Part shown: positions 35,452 through 43,822 of the stretch, in pieces
Position numbering within the stretch: the stretch's first letter is position 1
How the letters are laid out: each line of letters opens with the position of its first letter
Source of the DNA: Polyangiaceae bacterium
Lineage (GTDB): Bacteria > Myxococcota_A > Polyangia > Polyangiales > Polyangiaceae
Assembly: GCA_016712345.1 (NCBI GenBank)
Contig: JADJRH010000011.1
Location: forward strand, 3,720,001-3,784,000
Direction: 5' to 3'
Length of the DNA stretch: 64,000 bases
Notes under the pieces: model-generated
Told to the model about the DNA's origin: nothing
What the model saw: the letters and a program-made list of their open reading frames with translations, nothing else
Database searches by the model: none
Made by a program: the position numbers and the translations under genes

Positions 35452-38391
35452 TCACGCGCGATCCTCCCGGCGATCGCGCTTTCGGCGCCCGGCGAAAACC
35501 GCAATGGCAACGAGCGCCAGCACCGCGCCCGCATTGCGTTCTCGTGTGTCACCCGGCATGGAGCACGCGCACCCGCCGCCGCCGGTGGGTAGACCCCACG
35601 CGTTGTTTGGATCGCCGTCGGTGGCGGTGCCTGTGCTGCCTCCCGCTCCGGTGGTGCCGCCGCCGGTTGCCGTGCCTGTGTTGCCACCGCCGGTGCCTGT
35701 GGTTCCGCCACCCGTGCCCGGACCCGCTCCGGTGCCGCCGGTTCCGCTGCCGCCGGTTCCGGTACCACCCGCGCCGCCCGCGCCGTCTTGGCAAATGCCG
35801 TTCACGCAGGTTTGGCCGTCGGGGCAAACGGTGTTGTCACACGAGATGGGTACACAATGCCCGTCGAAGCACTCAAAGCCCGCATCACACGGGAATTCTC
35901 CGTCTTCACACGGGCTCACGCATTGGCCCCACAGACAGATGTCGTTGGGATTGGGGCAGCTCGCCGGCAAGTCGCCGAAGCCGTTGCAGTCGTTGTCAAC
36001 GCCGTCGCACACCTCAAGGCCGGGTTTCACGGCGCCCACGCAGTCAAACTGGCCGTTCAGGCAAACGAGTTGGCCGGGTTTGCACGGCGGCTTGTCGTAC
36101 GGCGACTGCGGAATATCGCAGTCTTTGCCCACGTCCGGGTCGTTGGGAGTGCAGCAACCGGGCTTGTCGGCGTGTTGACACGTTCCGCCCGGACCGGTGC
36201 ACGTGTCAGTGGTGCACGGGTCGTTGTCGTTGCAATCCATGTCCACGTTGCAGCAGCCCGAGGGCTTGAGATCTTGAACGCTGCACATTCCGGTGGCGAT
36301 GTCGCACGTGTTGATTGTGCACAAGTCGTCGGGGTTTTCTTTGCAAGCCGTGTCGTCTGTGCAGCACCCGGGCTGGGCCGTATGTGTACACAAATTGTTT
36401 GGCGGACAAATATCCACCGTGCAGCTGTTGCCGTCGTCGCAGTCGGCGTTGTTTTCACAACAGCCGTTAATGACGTTGTGTGTACACGTGCCGCCCTGGC
36501 CCGAGCAGATATCCGCTGTGCAGAAAATGCCGTCGTCGCAGTCGGTGTTTGAGTTGCAGCAGTTGGGCTGCGACGCGTGTACACATTGGTTGGCGGCAAC
36601 GTTGCAAGTGTCAACCGTGCATTGGTTGGTGTCGTTGCAGTCGAGATCTTGGTCGCAGCAGTCAAAGATCGCCGCGTGTTGGCACATAGCGCCGGGCGCC
36701 GGGCAAACATCCTGCGTGCACGGATCACCGTCGTTGCAATCGTTGTTGGTGATGCAGCAGTTTTGGTTAATGGGGTTGCACGCGCCGACCACCGACACGT
36801 CGCTCACCGCGGGGGTTACAAAGCCGGGGCCGTTCAGTTCACCGCGCACCTGCACATAACGGCCTTTAATGCCGGCAAAGGTCACGTTGTTGGTAACCGG
36901 TAGATACGGCGTTGTGCTCAAACCCGCCGGTGTGTTGGCCGCGCGAACGCTGAACGAGATGCTTGTTTCGGCGGGGGTAGCTCCCTGCGGCTCGGTGTTC
37001 CACTGCACCTTGGTCCACGGGATATCGGCCACACCGCCGTCATGTGTACCTTCCCAACTGCCGATGCGCGTGTAAGGCGCCTGCCTGTCGATCTGTACAC
37101 CTGTAAAATCGGAGTAAAGGTATGGATCGCCGTTGGGTACACCCGGCCCGCCCAATGGGTAGGTTCCAATAATGGCGCCCGTGGCGCTGTTGATCTTGGT
37201 GACGTTGGGCGAAGGACCGTGGTTGATGACCCAAATGTTTCCTTGAAAGTCGACCGATAGACCGTGCGGGCTTGTTCCACCCGCCGGGTACGTTCCGAGG
37301 AGTACACCTGCGGGGCTGAACTTGTGAACGGTGTGATTGCAGTAGTTGGCGCCCCACACGTTCATGTTGAGATCGAGCGTGGTCGCTGTGATGCAGCCGC
37401 CGGTGGGCCAATAAGCGCACGTGTTGTTGGCAAAGTTGGCGGCGTAGATGCCGTCTCCCGACCAACCGCCGAAATAAGCGATGTCCTGTGTGGGATGCGC
37501 CACAACGCCGTATTTGTTGGCGCCGCCGCCGCACACGTTGTTGGCCTGTACTGTGAGGTTTGTGATGTGTACACGTCGAACGCCGCCGCTTCCGCGATTG
37601 GAGACGTAGAGCCAGTCACCGCCGGTTGCGAGCGAGTACGGATTGGCGCCCGTGATCGTAACGCTCGTTTCGATATTGACCGGTTCGTTCGGGTTAAAGC
37701 GGTAGATCTTGCCGTCGTTGAATGTGGAGGCCCAAATCTTTCCACGCTTGTCAACGGCCACGCCGCGCGGCCACATATTGCTGGGGCCGATCTTCACCGT
37801 GGTGAGAATGCATTCGTCGTTTTGGCCAAAGTACTCACCGGCGCCCGCGACAACACTGATTTGACCGTCGTTGTTGGCGTCAAACGATGTATCGATCACG
37901 CCGTTGTTATTGCGGTCGATACAGTGGGCGAGATCGCCTGAAAACTTGGACAACGTGCCTTGTTTTCCAAAGGCGCGGTTAATGATCCAAACGTCGCCGT
38001 TGGTGTCGACGGTTACGCGGCCGGGGCAGTTTCCCGTGCTTGAGAAGTCACAATATTCATTGGGCGGCGGCGCACCCGTGGCCTGCCCGTTGATAAACTG
38101 AAGCGACGAATCGAACCGGCTCGTCTGCTTGCCGTTCAGCGAGTTAATACGAACCACCCACCCATAGAGGTAGTTTGTGGCCCAAACCAACGTGGTTTTT
38201 GAAACCGGTGTGGGACCGAGAACGATCTGGTTGTTTGGATTTGTATCAACCGAGTTATTAAACGTGCCGGTGTCGAAGTCGGCGTTGACGGTAAACTTCT
38301 TGGTTTGCGCGTCGCCGACGGAGACATAAGTGGTAACGGGCAAGAGTGCGCATGCGGCGAGAAGCGCTCTTTGCAAAGTGCGGCGTTTCAT
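35452..38391 (-). CDS. Beta-propeller plus Cys-repeat protein with MYXO-CTERM-type tail
   Basis: The 979-residue secreted protein has a signal peptide followed by a vgb/NHL-type propeller (about residues 25-480, with repeats such as GVLLGTYPAGGTSPHGLSVD). A discoidin-like or propeller-edge segment comes next. About 300 residues contain CC-x-D-x-DCND-x-C-x-D-C repeats. A Gly/Thr-rich linker precedes the C-terminus, which has a short Cys motif (GGGCACSMPG), a hydrophobic helix (GAVLALVAIAVFAG) and a basic end (RRKRDRREDRA). That layout is the MYXO-CTERM sorting signal, removed on export to the outer surface. The start at 38391 has GAGG 5 bp upstream. It is probably a large surface adhesin. Confidence 0.85.
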   Translation of the reverse strand: MKRRTLQRALLAACALLPVTTYVSVGDAQTKKFTVNADFDTGTFNNSVDTNPNNQIVLGPTPVSKTTLVWATNYLYGWVVRINSLNGKQTSRFDSSLQFINGQATGAPPPNEYCDFSSTGNCPGRVTVDTNGDVWIINRAFGKQGTLSKFSGDLAHCIDRNNNGVIDTSFDANNDGQISVVAGAGEYFGQNDECILTTVKIGPSNMWPRGVAVDKRGKIWASTFNDGKIYRFNPNEPVNIETSVTITGANPYSLATGGDWLYVSNRGSGGVRRVHITNLTVQANNVCGGGANKYGVVAHPTQDIAYFGGWSGDGIYAANFANNTCAYWPTGGCITATTLDLNMNVWGANYCNHTVHKFSPAGVLLGTYPAGGTSPHGLSVDFQGNIWVINHGPSPNVTKINSATGAIIGTYPLGGPGVPNGDPYLYSDFTGVQIDRQAPYTRIGSWEGTHDGGVADIPWTKVQWNTEPQGATPAETSISFSVRAANTPAGLSTTPYLPVTNNVTFAGIKGRYVQVRGELNGPGFVTPAVSDVSVVGACNPINQNCCITNNDCNDGDPCTQDVCPAPGAMCQHAAIFDCCDQDLDCNDTNQCTVDTCNVAANQCVHASQPNCCNSNTDCDDGIFCTADICSGQGGTCTHNVINGCCENNADCDDGNSCTVDICPPNNLCTHTAQPGCCTDDTACKENPDDLCTINTCDIATGMCSVQDLKPSGCCNVDMDCNDNDPCTTDTCTGPGGTCQHADKPGCCTPNDPDVGKDCDIPQSPYDKPPCKPGQLVCLNGQFDCVGAVKPGLEVCDGVDNDCNGFGDLPASCPNPNDICLWGQCVSPCEDGEFPCDAGFECFDGHCVPISCDNTVCPDGQTCVNGICQDGAGGAGGTGTGGSGTGGTGAGPGTGGGTTGTGGGNTGTATGGGTTGAGGSTGTATDGDPNNAWGLPTGGGGCACSMPGDTRERNAGAVLALVAIAVFAGRRKRDRREDRA

Positions 38392-38485
38392 GAAGCCTCG
38401 TGCGGCGCACCGGGGGCCGAGTGTGCGGCGCATGGAATAGATTCGGCCCGCTCATGCTCTCCCGTCAAGCGCGATTGACGCGCGG

Positions 38486-39634
38486 ATGAGATTGTCTGAC
38501 CTCACGAGTATGGCCTCGCCTAAATCCGTTCTCGGTGAAACTTCCGCTCCTGTGGAATCTCCGAGAGACCTGCTCACGGTTCGGGACTTTCAAAAGGCTG
38601 CGCGGAAGGTGCTGACCAAGCCGGCCTATGACTACTACCGCTCAGGTGCCGACGCTGAGTGTACACTTCGCCAAAACGAAAAGGCGTTTCGAAAATACCT
38701 TCTTTTGCCGCGTGTTTTGGTGGATGTTGCCGATCGCGATCTGAGTGTTGAACTGCTCGGTCATCGATTCAGCTCGCCGATCGGTGTCGCACCCACCGCC
38801 TATCACAAGCTCGCAACGGCCGACGGTGAGTGCGCAACAGCACGTGCATGTGCCGAAACAGGCACTTTGCTCACGGTTTCAACGCTTGGAACAACCACGC
38901 TCGAAGAGGTTGCGGCCGCTTCGAACAGCCCAAAGTGGTTTCAGCTTTATGTACACAAGGACCGTGACTTTACGCGTTCACTGGTCATGAGGGCTTCTGC
39001 TGCCGGGTATCACGCCTTGGTCCTGACGGCCGACACTCCATTGCTCGGGCGCCGGCTCCGCGATGTACACAATCGATTCGGCCTGCCTGAAGGGCTCACA
39101 ATGGCCAATCTTCCGGCCGAACCAAACGCCGGAGACAAGCCCGCATCGGCGCTTCAAAGCTACGTGGCGGCGCGACACGATGCATCGCTCACCTGGGCCG
39201 ATCTGGCGTGGCTGCGATCGATCTCACCGCTTCCGATCGTGATCAAAGGCATCCTTCGCTCCGACGATGCGGAGCGCGCCGTTCTCGAAGGCTGCGCGGC
39301 GGTGTGGATCTCCAACCATGGAGCGCGCCAACTCGACGGTGTTCCTGCAACCATCGATGTGCTCGCGGAGGTTGCTGAAGCGGTGGACGGTCGCGTGCCG
39401 GTGATCCTTGATGGAGGGATTCGTTGGGGGACCGACGTACTCAAGGCTCTCGCGTTGGGCGCGAAGGCGGTGATGGTCGGCCGACCACTCCTCTGGGGCC
39501 TTGCCGCGGGAGGTCAGAAAGGGGCAACCGCCCTGCTCCAGAATCTCCAAAACGAACTTTCGACGGCGATGGCCCTCGCCGGATGCCGAACAATCGCCGA
39601 CATTCCCCGCAATCTTGTGCGCGCGCGTAGGTAA
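38486..39634 (+). CDS. FMN-dependent alpha-hydroxy-acid oxidase/dehydrogenase
   Basis: The 382-residue TIM-barrel protein carries the FMN-binding and catalytic segments. These include KPAYDYYRSGADAECTLRQN near the start, PIGVAPTAYHKLATADGE, LTADTPLLGRRLRDVHN and SNHGARQLDGVPAT, which contains the catalytic His. VILDGGIRWGTDVLKALALG with GRPLLWGLA ends the phosphate site. The family oxidises L-lactate, glycolate or mandelate to keto-acids. The specificity-loop is not diagnostic. ATG 38486 is used, but ATG 38510 (MASPK) is a good alternative. It is a single gene. Confidence 0.9.
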   Translation: MRLSDLTSMASPKSVLGETSAPVESPRDLLTVRDFQKAARKVLTKPAYDYYRSGADAECTLRQNEKAFRKYLLLPRVLVDVADRDLSVELLGHRFSSPIGVAPTAYHKLATADGECATARACAETGTLLTVSTLGTTTLEEVAAASNSPKWFQLYVHKDRDFTRSLVMRASAAGYHALVLTADTPLLGRRLRDVHNRFGLPEGLTMANLPAEPNAGDKPASALQSYVAARHDASLTWADLAWLRSISPLPIVIKGILRSDDAERAVLEGCAAVWISNHGARQLDGVPATIDVLAEVAEAVDGRVPVILDGGIRWGTDVLKALALGAKAVMVGRPLLWGLAAGGQKGATALLQNLQNELSTAMALAGCRTIADIPRNLVRARR

Positions 39635-39739
39635 AAACGCAGGTCCAAACGGGACGAAACTTCCGACGAGCGGAAAACCGGTAGAAACTGCCCTTGCCGG
39701 TGAAACGCGGGTACGCCCTGTGCAATCATCACCGACCGT

Positions 39740-40276
39740 ATGGCCGCCGATCTCACGCTACCCACCGACGCAACGCTTCAGCTCCTCACAGCGGCGGTCT
39801 TCGCCGAATCGTCAACGCGCGCATTCGGCGGTGAAAGCCACGAAGAAAAAGAAGCGATCGCGTGGGCCATTCTCAACATGAGCCACTACGCCACGGTGAA
39901 GCCGGCGCGGGCGCGTCGTGGTTACAACGGCAATTTCGGCGACGGCACGGTGCTCGGTGCCATTCGAGCCGCGATTGATGCGTACCAAGGGCCTCGCTGG
40001 CGCCTCATCATGAACGACCTTGTTCTCAAGCCCAAGGCCGAACTGCTGCGGCTTCAACCGGGGGATCTCGACCATCTGCGATTGGTGCTTGTTGTTACCA
40101 ATGCGATCGGTCCGGCGCCCATGCCCCCGCGCGCTCTCGCAAGCCTGGGCAATCGCGAGCCTGTGCAATTTAACCAGGCGCGCGATCAGCCGCCCAACCC
40201 CCAGCGCCAAGAGAAAATCGGCCGTTTCGCCCGCCACACGTTTTACGCCTTTAAATCGGGACGCGAAGCCGAATAA
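39740..40276 (+). CDS. Probable cell wall hydrolase (Hydrolase_2/SleB-like)
   Basis: The 178-residue protein lacks a signal peptide. Residues 17-50 read AVFAESSTRAFGGESHEEKEAIAWAILNMSHY, which resembles the SleB/CwlJ (Hydrolase_2) catalytic region E-x-R-G-E-x-E-x-x-AV-AxVxxNR, here in a variant form. The remainder has no known motif. The absence of a secretion signal would fit export by another route or an intracellular role. It faces the pre-toxin-like gene convergently. The assignment is moderate. Confidence 0.5.
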   Translation: MAADLTLPTDATLQLLTAAVFAESSTRAFGGESHEEKEAIAWAILNMSHYATVKPARARRGYNGNFGDGTVLGAIRAAIDAYQGPRWRLIMNDLVLKPKAELLRLQPGDLDHLRLVLVVTNAIGPAPMPPRALASLGNREPVQFNQARDQPPNPQRQEKIGRFARHTFYAFKSGREAE

Positions 40277-40277
40277 G

Positions 40278-40375
40278 CGTACACAATTGCGTACACATTT
40301 ACGCGCGCCGACGTTTGGTCCGCGGCGCGTGCGTACACACAATTGTGTACACAAAATTGTGTACACACGCGCAAC
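40278..40375. repeat. Cluster of GTACAC palindromes downstream of a gene
   Basis: Within 98 bp there are five overlapping GTACAC-type sites, two of them perfect GTGTACAC (40345-40352 and 40359-40366). They alternate with AATTGTGTAC repeats. Several of the sites can pair with one another, giving a stem around 40328-40375. No gene crosses the tract. Confidence 0.75.
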
Positions 40376-40380
40376 ATGAC

Positions 40381-40427
40381 AGCGCGACGATACGTCGATG
40401 GGATGCGCTGTATCGACGCGCTTTTTT
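40381..40427 (+). terminator. Intrinsic terminator after the hydrolase-like gene
   Basis: AGCGCGACGATAC (40381-40393) pairs with GTATCGACGCGCT (40410-40422) with one mismatch, followed by TTTTTT. It lies between the stop at 40276 and the convergent stop at 40430. Confidence 0.75.
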
Positions 40428-40429
40428 GG

Positions 40430-41215
40430 TCACCTCGGCGTGCGCCGATGAACCAATCGCCCCTGAGTTTTGTCGGTGGCGGGAAACAGAATGGCGAAGT
40501 TTTTTTCGTTGCCACCTTCACGCAAGGTCACGTTGTAGTGCGGGCCTTTTTGTGGGTCATAGTCGATGCGAACTTCGGCCGTGCGAACGCCTTTGCTGTC
40601 GGTCACACGGTATTTGGCGCCGATTTCTTTTCCGTAATAGTCGGACTTTTTCATGGTTCCAAACATGCGCTCTTGAAGCTGCACGTTGCCTTTTTTGCCC
40701 ATGAAATCTTCAACCAACCTGACAGCGCTGTTGCGCGCTTTGTCGATTGACGGCTCGCGCAAAATCACTTCGCCCACGCGCGAAAGCTGTTTGAAAAAGT
40801 CGTCGAGGTGCCGCTTGATAAACGACAGGATCTGCACGTTGTCGCCGCCGGGCACCTTTTCAAGCACGTGACGGATCTTCACGAAGTAGGGCAAAAGCGC
40901 CTTGCAAACGTCGGCGTCTTTGAGCGCCAGTTCAATCGCGCGCACGAACGTTTTTTGATACTTGGGAATTTTGGCGGCTTTTGCGGCATCGCCGAAAATT
41001 GGAAAAGCGCTCACAACGTTGATGGCCGCGCTCCACCAATCTTGTCGCGCAATGGAGATCACAGCGTTGGTGAGGTCAATGGCCCCCGACTGGTCGGCGA
41101 TACCCAAAAGATCCAGTGTGAACTGCGCAAGATCCAGGGACAGCTCGCGAACTTCAGGGGAAAGCTTTTTGACGGCGTGGTCAGGCTCAACGCGCTTGAG
41201 GGTGAACTTACCCAT
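40430..41215 (-). CDS. Pre-toxin-like protein (putative secreted effector)
   Basis: The 261-residue protein contains, at about residues 40-85, GIADQSGAIDLTNAVISIARQ followed by DWWSAAINVVSAFPIFGDAAKAAK. This resembles the pre-toxin domain found just before the toxin module in polymorphic toxins. The C-terminal 70 residues (EIGAKYRVTDSKGVRTAE... KGPHYNVTLREGG) form a compact basic domain that could be the active module; no catalytic motif was identified. The ATG at 41215 has GGAGG 5 bp upstream. The next gene upstream on the strand (41267-41929) is a beta-helix protein, and the two are probably co-transcribed. A type VI-like delivery role is inferred, not shown. Confidence 0.6.
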   Translation of the reverse strand: MGKFTLKRVEPDHAVKKLSPEVRELSLDLAQFTLDLLGIADQSGAIDLTNAVISIARQDWWSAAINVVSAFPIFGDAAKAAKIPKYQKTFVRAIELALKDADVCKALLPYFVKIRHVLEKVPGGDNVQILSFIKRHLDDFFKQLSRVGEVILREPSIDKARNSAVRLVEDFMGKKGNVQLQERMFGTMKKSDYYGKEIGAKYRVTDSKGVRTAEVRIDYDPQKGPHYNVTLREGGNEKNFAILFPATDKTQGRLVHRRTPR

Positions 41216-41266
41216 CGAGATCCTCCGATGAAAAAGCTATGCCAATAGAAAGATATGCCAAATAAG

Positions 41267-41929
41267 TTAGTCGCCGCCGGGCAAACGGGATGACGGATTG
41301 TTGGGAGTAAGCGGCGCCGACGCTGAAAAGGGATCGCCGTTCAGCGCGTGACGAGCGCGGTGCTCTTCCCACGATTGAGGCATCGGCGGGTCGTCGGAGT
41401 TGAGGCGAACGCGTTCGCCGGTGATGTCCACGTCATCGTTGGCCGTGATCGCCACCTGGCCCGGATGCGCTTGCACCTCCACGTCGCGTCCAGCGGTGCG
41501 CAGCATGGCTCCCGCTTCAATTGTGGCGTCGCCGCGCGCTTTCATGTGAATGGTTTCGGCCTGGATTGAAAGGTTTTTTGTGGCCGATATTTCCAAGCTC
41601 GCGCCCGACACGGCAAGCACCGGCCCGTTTTCAGTAAAGCGGATGCTGACCATCATTTCACCGGTGGCCGCGCGCACCTCGACAAGTTCTTCAGACCCCG
41701 AATGGACAACGGATACCGAATGCCCGGTCGTGAGCCGCGCAACCGCGGCCCGCTCGGTGATCGCAACCCCCGGCGTGATCGCGGGCATGGTTTGGCGGGG
41801 AATGTCCGATTGCCGAGGAACATCGGACTTTCGAAGTACGTCGGGCCTCGGCGTTTCGGGCGAATCCGCGGGCGCAGGCGCGCTCTCGGGCACTTTTGCA
41901 CTCGGCCTTTCGCTGGTCATGGATGGCAT
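41267..41929 (-). CDS. DUF3540-like/phage-baseplate-type beta-helix protein
   Basis: The 220-residue protein has a Pro/Ser-rich N-terminus, then a repeated beta segment (GEMMVSIRFTENGPVLAVSG, SLEISATKNLSIQAETIHMK, ARGDATIEAGAMLRTAG). This rung-like pattern is typical of DUF3540 and gp45/VgrG-tip proteins near type VI secretion genes. The frame is open further upstream to 42055, but that part overlaps the divergent gene. ATG 41929 or 41920 is the likely start. It ends 51 bp before the pre-toxin-like gene. No VgrG, Hcp or sheath gene is in the window, so the assembly it belongs to is unknown. Confidence 0.55.
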   Translation of the reverse strand: MPSMTSERPSAKVPESAPAPADSPETPRPDVLRKSDVPRQSDIPRQTMPAITPGVAITERAAVARLTTGHSVSVVHSGSEELVEVRAATGEMMVSIRFTENGPVLAVSGASLEISATKNLSIQAETIHMKARGDATIEAGAMLRTAGRDVEVQAHPGQVAITANDDVDITGERVRLNSDDPPMPQSWEEHRARHALNGDPFSASAPLTPNNPSSRLPGGD

Positions 41930-41992
41930 CGTATCGGAGGGGCGCACCGTTGGGGACTTTACGCGCGCGGGCCGGCGAGAAAGCCTCGGCGC

Positions 41993-43822
41993 ATGAATGA
42001 CTCGCCGACCCCGGAAAGGCCCGAGGAGCAGAACCCCGTTATAGCAGGGCAACACCGCGCCGAGATCCCAGCTCCCGATTCAACCGCGCTGATCATTCCC
42101 AAACGCAGGCTTTGGCCGGTGTTTGTAGTGTTTGGTGCCATCTTGGCGGTGGCGGGTTTCTTCATTGTGCGGGCGCTCGTCGCAACGGATCCGCTGCGAA
42201 TTTTGGTGGCGATCGATCTCGACGGATATTGGTGGGAAGGCTCGGAGCCCGCGGCAAAACTCGCCGACGAGCTTGCGTCGCAACTCACCGAGTTGGGGTT
42301 TGACCCGGTAAAAGGCGGCGATCCAAAAACGCTCAAAGTACTCGAAAGCCAAAAAGACCCTAAAAGCGCAGCGAAAAAGCTTGGTGCGGGGTTTGTCATC
42401 GAAGCGCACCTGACACCGGAGATCGTGGAGCACCCAATAAAAGAAGGCTATTTTGAAGTGCGAGTGGCCGGCCCCGTGACGCTCACGAGCCTCGAAAAAG
42501 GCACCACGTCCACATCGCACGTGCATGGGTACGCAGGCGCGCAGAAGAAAGATCGGGCGCTGGCGCTGCTCGCAGATTCAATGGCTTCGCAGGCGCTCGA
42601 CGCAGTGATCGCGCAGCTTATCGATCACCCATCGGTGCGCGAAATCACCGAAGGATCCAACGTGAAGTTGCTCGCGCGCCTCGATCCTGCGAGAAAATTC
42701 ACAGAGAGTCGCCGCGTTCAACTTGCGGAGGCGATCGAAAGTTACGCCAAAAAAGCCAAAGAACGCGAAACAGAGAGCGGCGGCAAAACGCTGTTTTGGT
42801 CGCACGACGCGGCCGAAGACATGCTCGTGGGCGCGGGCGACGGTGGGTACTTTGTGAAGACCGCCGACGTGACCCCCTTTTATTCAAGCCAATCGCGCAA
42901 GCTCGTTCGCCACGAAGCGCTCGAAACAATTGAGTGGCGCCCCTTGGGCTCGCCCGCGCGCCCCACCACCGACGAGGCCGCGCCGAAGCCCATGTGGAAG
43001 GGCTATCATGTGTACTCATACCCATCGTCGCAGCCCGACGGCGATCGCGTGGCGTTTGTGGAAGACCTTTTTGGGTGGGCAAAAACGATCACCATTGCTG
43101 ACAAGGGCGGAAAAACAAGGCGTATTCGCGTAGACCCCGAACACCGCTTCGTCGACCCGCGCCTCGCGCCGGGCGGCCGATATGTGGCTGTTTATGATCG
43201 ACCGGAAGCCGGGGCCGCCGCCGATCTGATGGTTCTCGACACCAACGACGGCAAAGAAGTGTTCGGCATCCACACTGACAACGAGTCGCTTGGAGGCTTC
43301 ACATGGCTCGACGATCGACGCGTTGCGTTTGTGTACGTTCCCGACGGATCAACCGACAATCGCCGGGTGATCGCAGTTGTCGACGTGAGCCGGCAGCCTC
43401 TTTCAATTGAGAAACCTTTCACCGGAAAACCCGGTGAAGAGCTGCGAAATCCAAGCGCATCGCCCGACGGATCCAAGCTCGTTTGCGTGTCGTCGTACGC
43501 CAAGCCAATGGTTGTGGTGATTGATACAAGCGCATGGACGCGCAAAGACTTTGACGCTGCTGAGTGGCGGCCGAGTTGGCCCGTGATCTCGCGAGACGGC
43601 ACCAAAGTGGCCTTTGAAACGCGCGTCCGACGCAACACGGACATTGCACTTTTGTCGCTCGAAACAGGTGCGATCACCAAGCTGACAGATGACTTCGGCG
43701 ATCACGCAACGCCTCGGTTTTCACCCGACGGCACCAAAGTGCTCTTTGAAGTGCGTTACAAAGACCCTGTATTTCCCACCAAACGGTGGCTTTCGCGCAT
43801 TGCGGAGCGCTCTGTGCAATGA
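41993..43822 (+). CDS. TolB-like repeat protein with N-terminal membrane anchor
   Basis: The 609-residue protein has one transmembrane helix (about residues 44-68, FVVFGAILAVAGFFIVRAL). An alpha/beta domain of about 160 residues follows, similar to the TolB N-domain style (ILVAIDLDGYWWEGSEPAAK). A long C-terminal part contains WD40-like PD40 repeats (LAPGGRYVAVYDRPE, ASPDGSKLVCVSS, ISRDGTKVAFETR, FSPDGTKVLFEVR). ATG 41993 follows a stretch without coding signal. The stop overlaps the next start (ATGA, 43819-43822), so the pair is translationally coupled. A periplasmic surface-assembly or sensing role is likely. Confidence 0.75.
   Translation: MNDSPTPERPEEQNPVIAGQHRAEIPAPDSTALIIPKRRLWPVFVVFGAILAVAGFFIVRALVATDPLRILVAIDLDGYWWEGSEPAAKLADELASQLTELGFDPVKGGDPKTLKVLESQKDPKSAAKKLGAGFVIEAHLTPEIVEHPIKEGYFEVRVAGPVTLTSLEKGTTSTSHVHGYAGAQKKDRALALLADSMASQALDAVIAQLIDHPSVREITEGSNVKLLARLDPARKFTESRRVQLAEAIESYAKKAKERETESGGKTLFWSHDAAEDMLVGAGDGGYFVKTADVTPFYSSQSRKLVRHEALETIEWRPLGSPARPTTDEAAPKPMWKGYHVYSYPSSQPDGDRVAFVEDLFGWAKTITIADKGGKTRRIRVDPEHRFVDPRLAPGGRYVAVYDRPEAGAAADLMVLDTNDGKEVFGIHTDNESLGGFTWLDDRRVAFVYVPDGSTDNRRVIAVVDVSRQPLSIEKPFTGKPGEELRNPSASPDGSKLVCVSSYAKPMVVVIDTSAWTRKDFDAAEWRPSWPVISRDGTKVAFETRVRRNTDIALLSLETGAITKLTDDFGDHATPRFSPDGTKVLFEVRYKDPVFPTKRWLSRIAERSVQ

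Noticed and set aside
41702..41992. N-terminal extension of the TolB-like protein
   Set aside because: Its residues are Arg/Gly-rich nonsense and overlap the minus-strand beta-helix gene; ATG 41993 is a better start.
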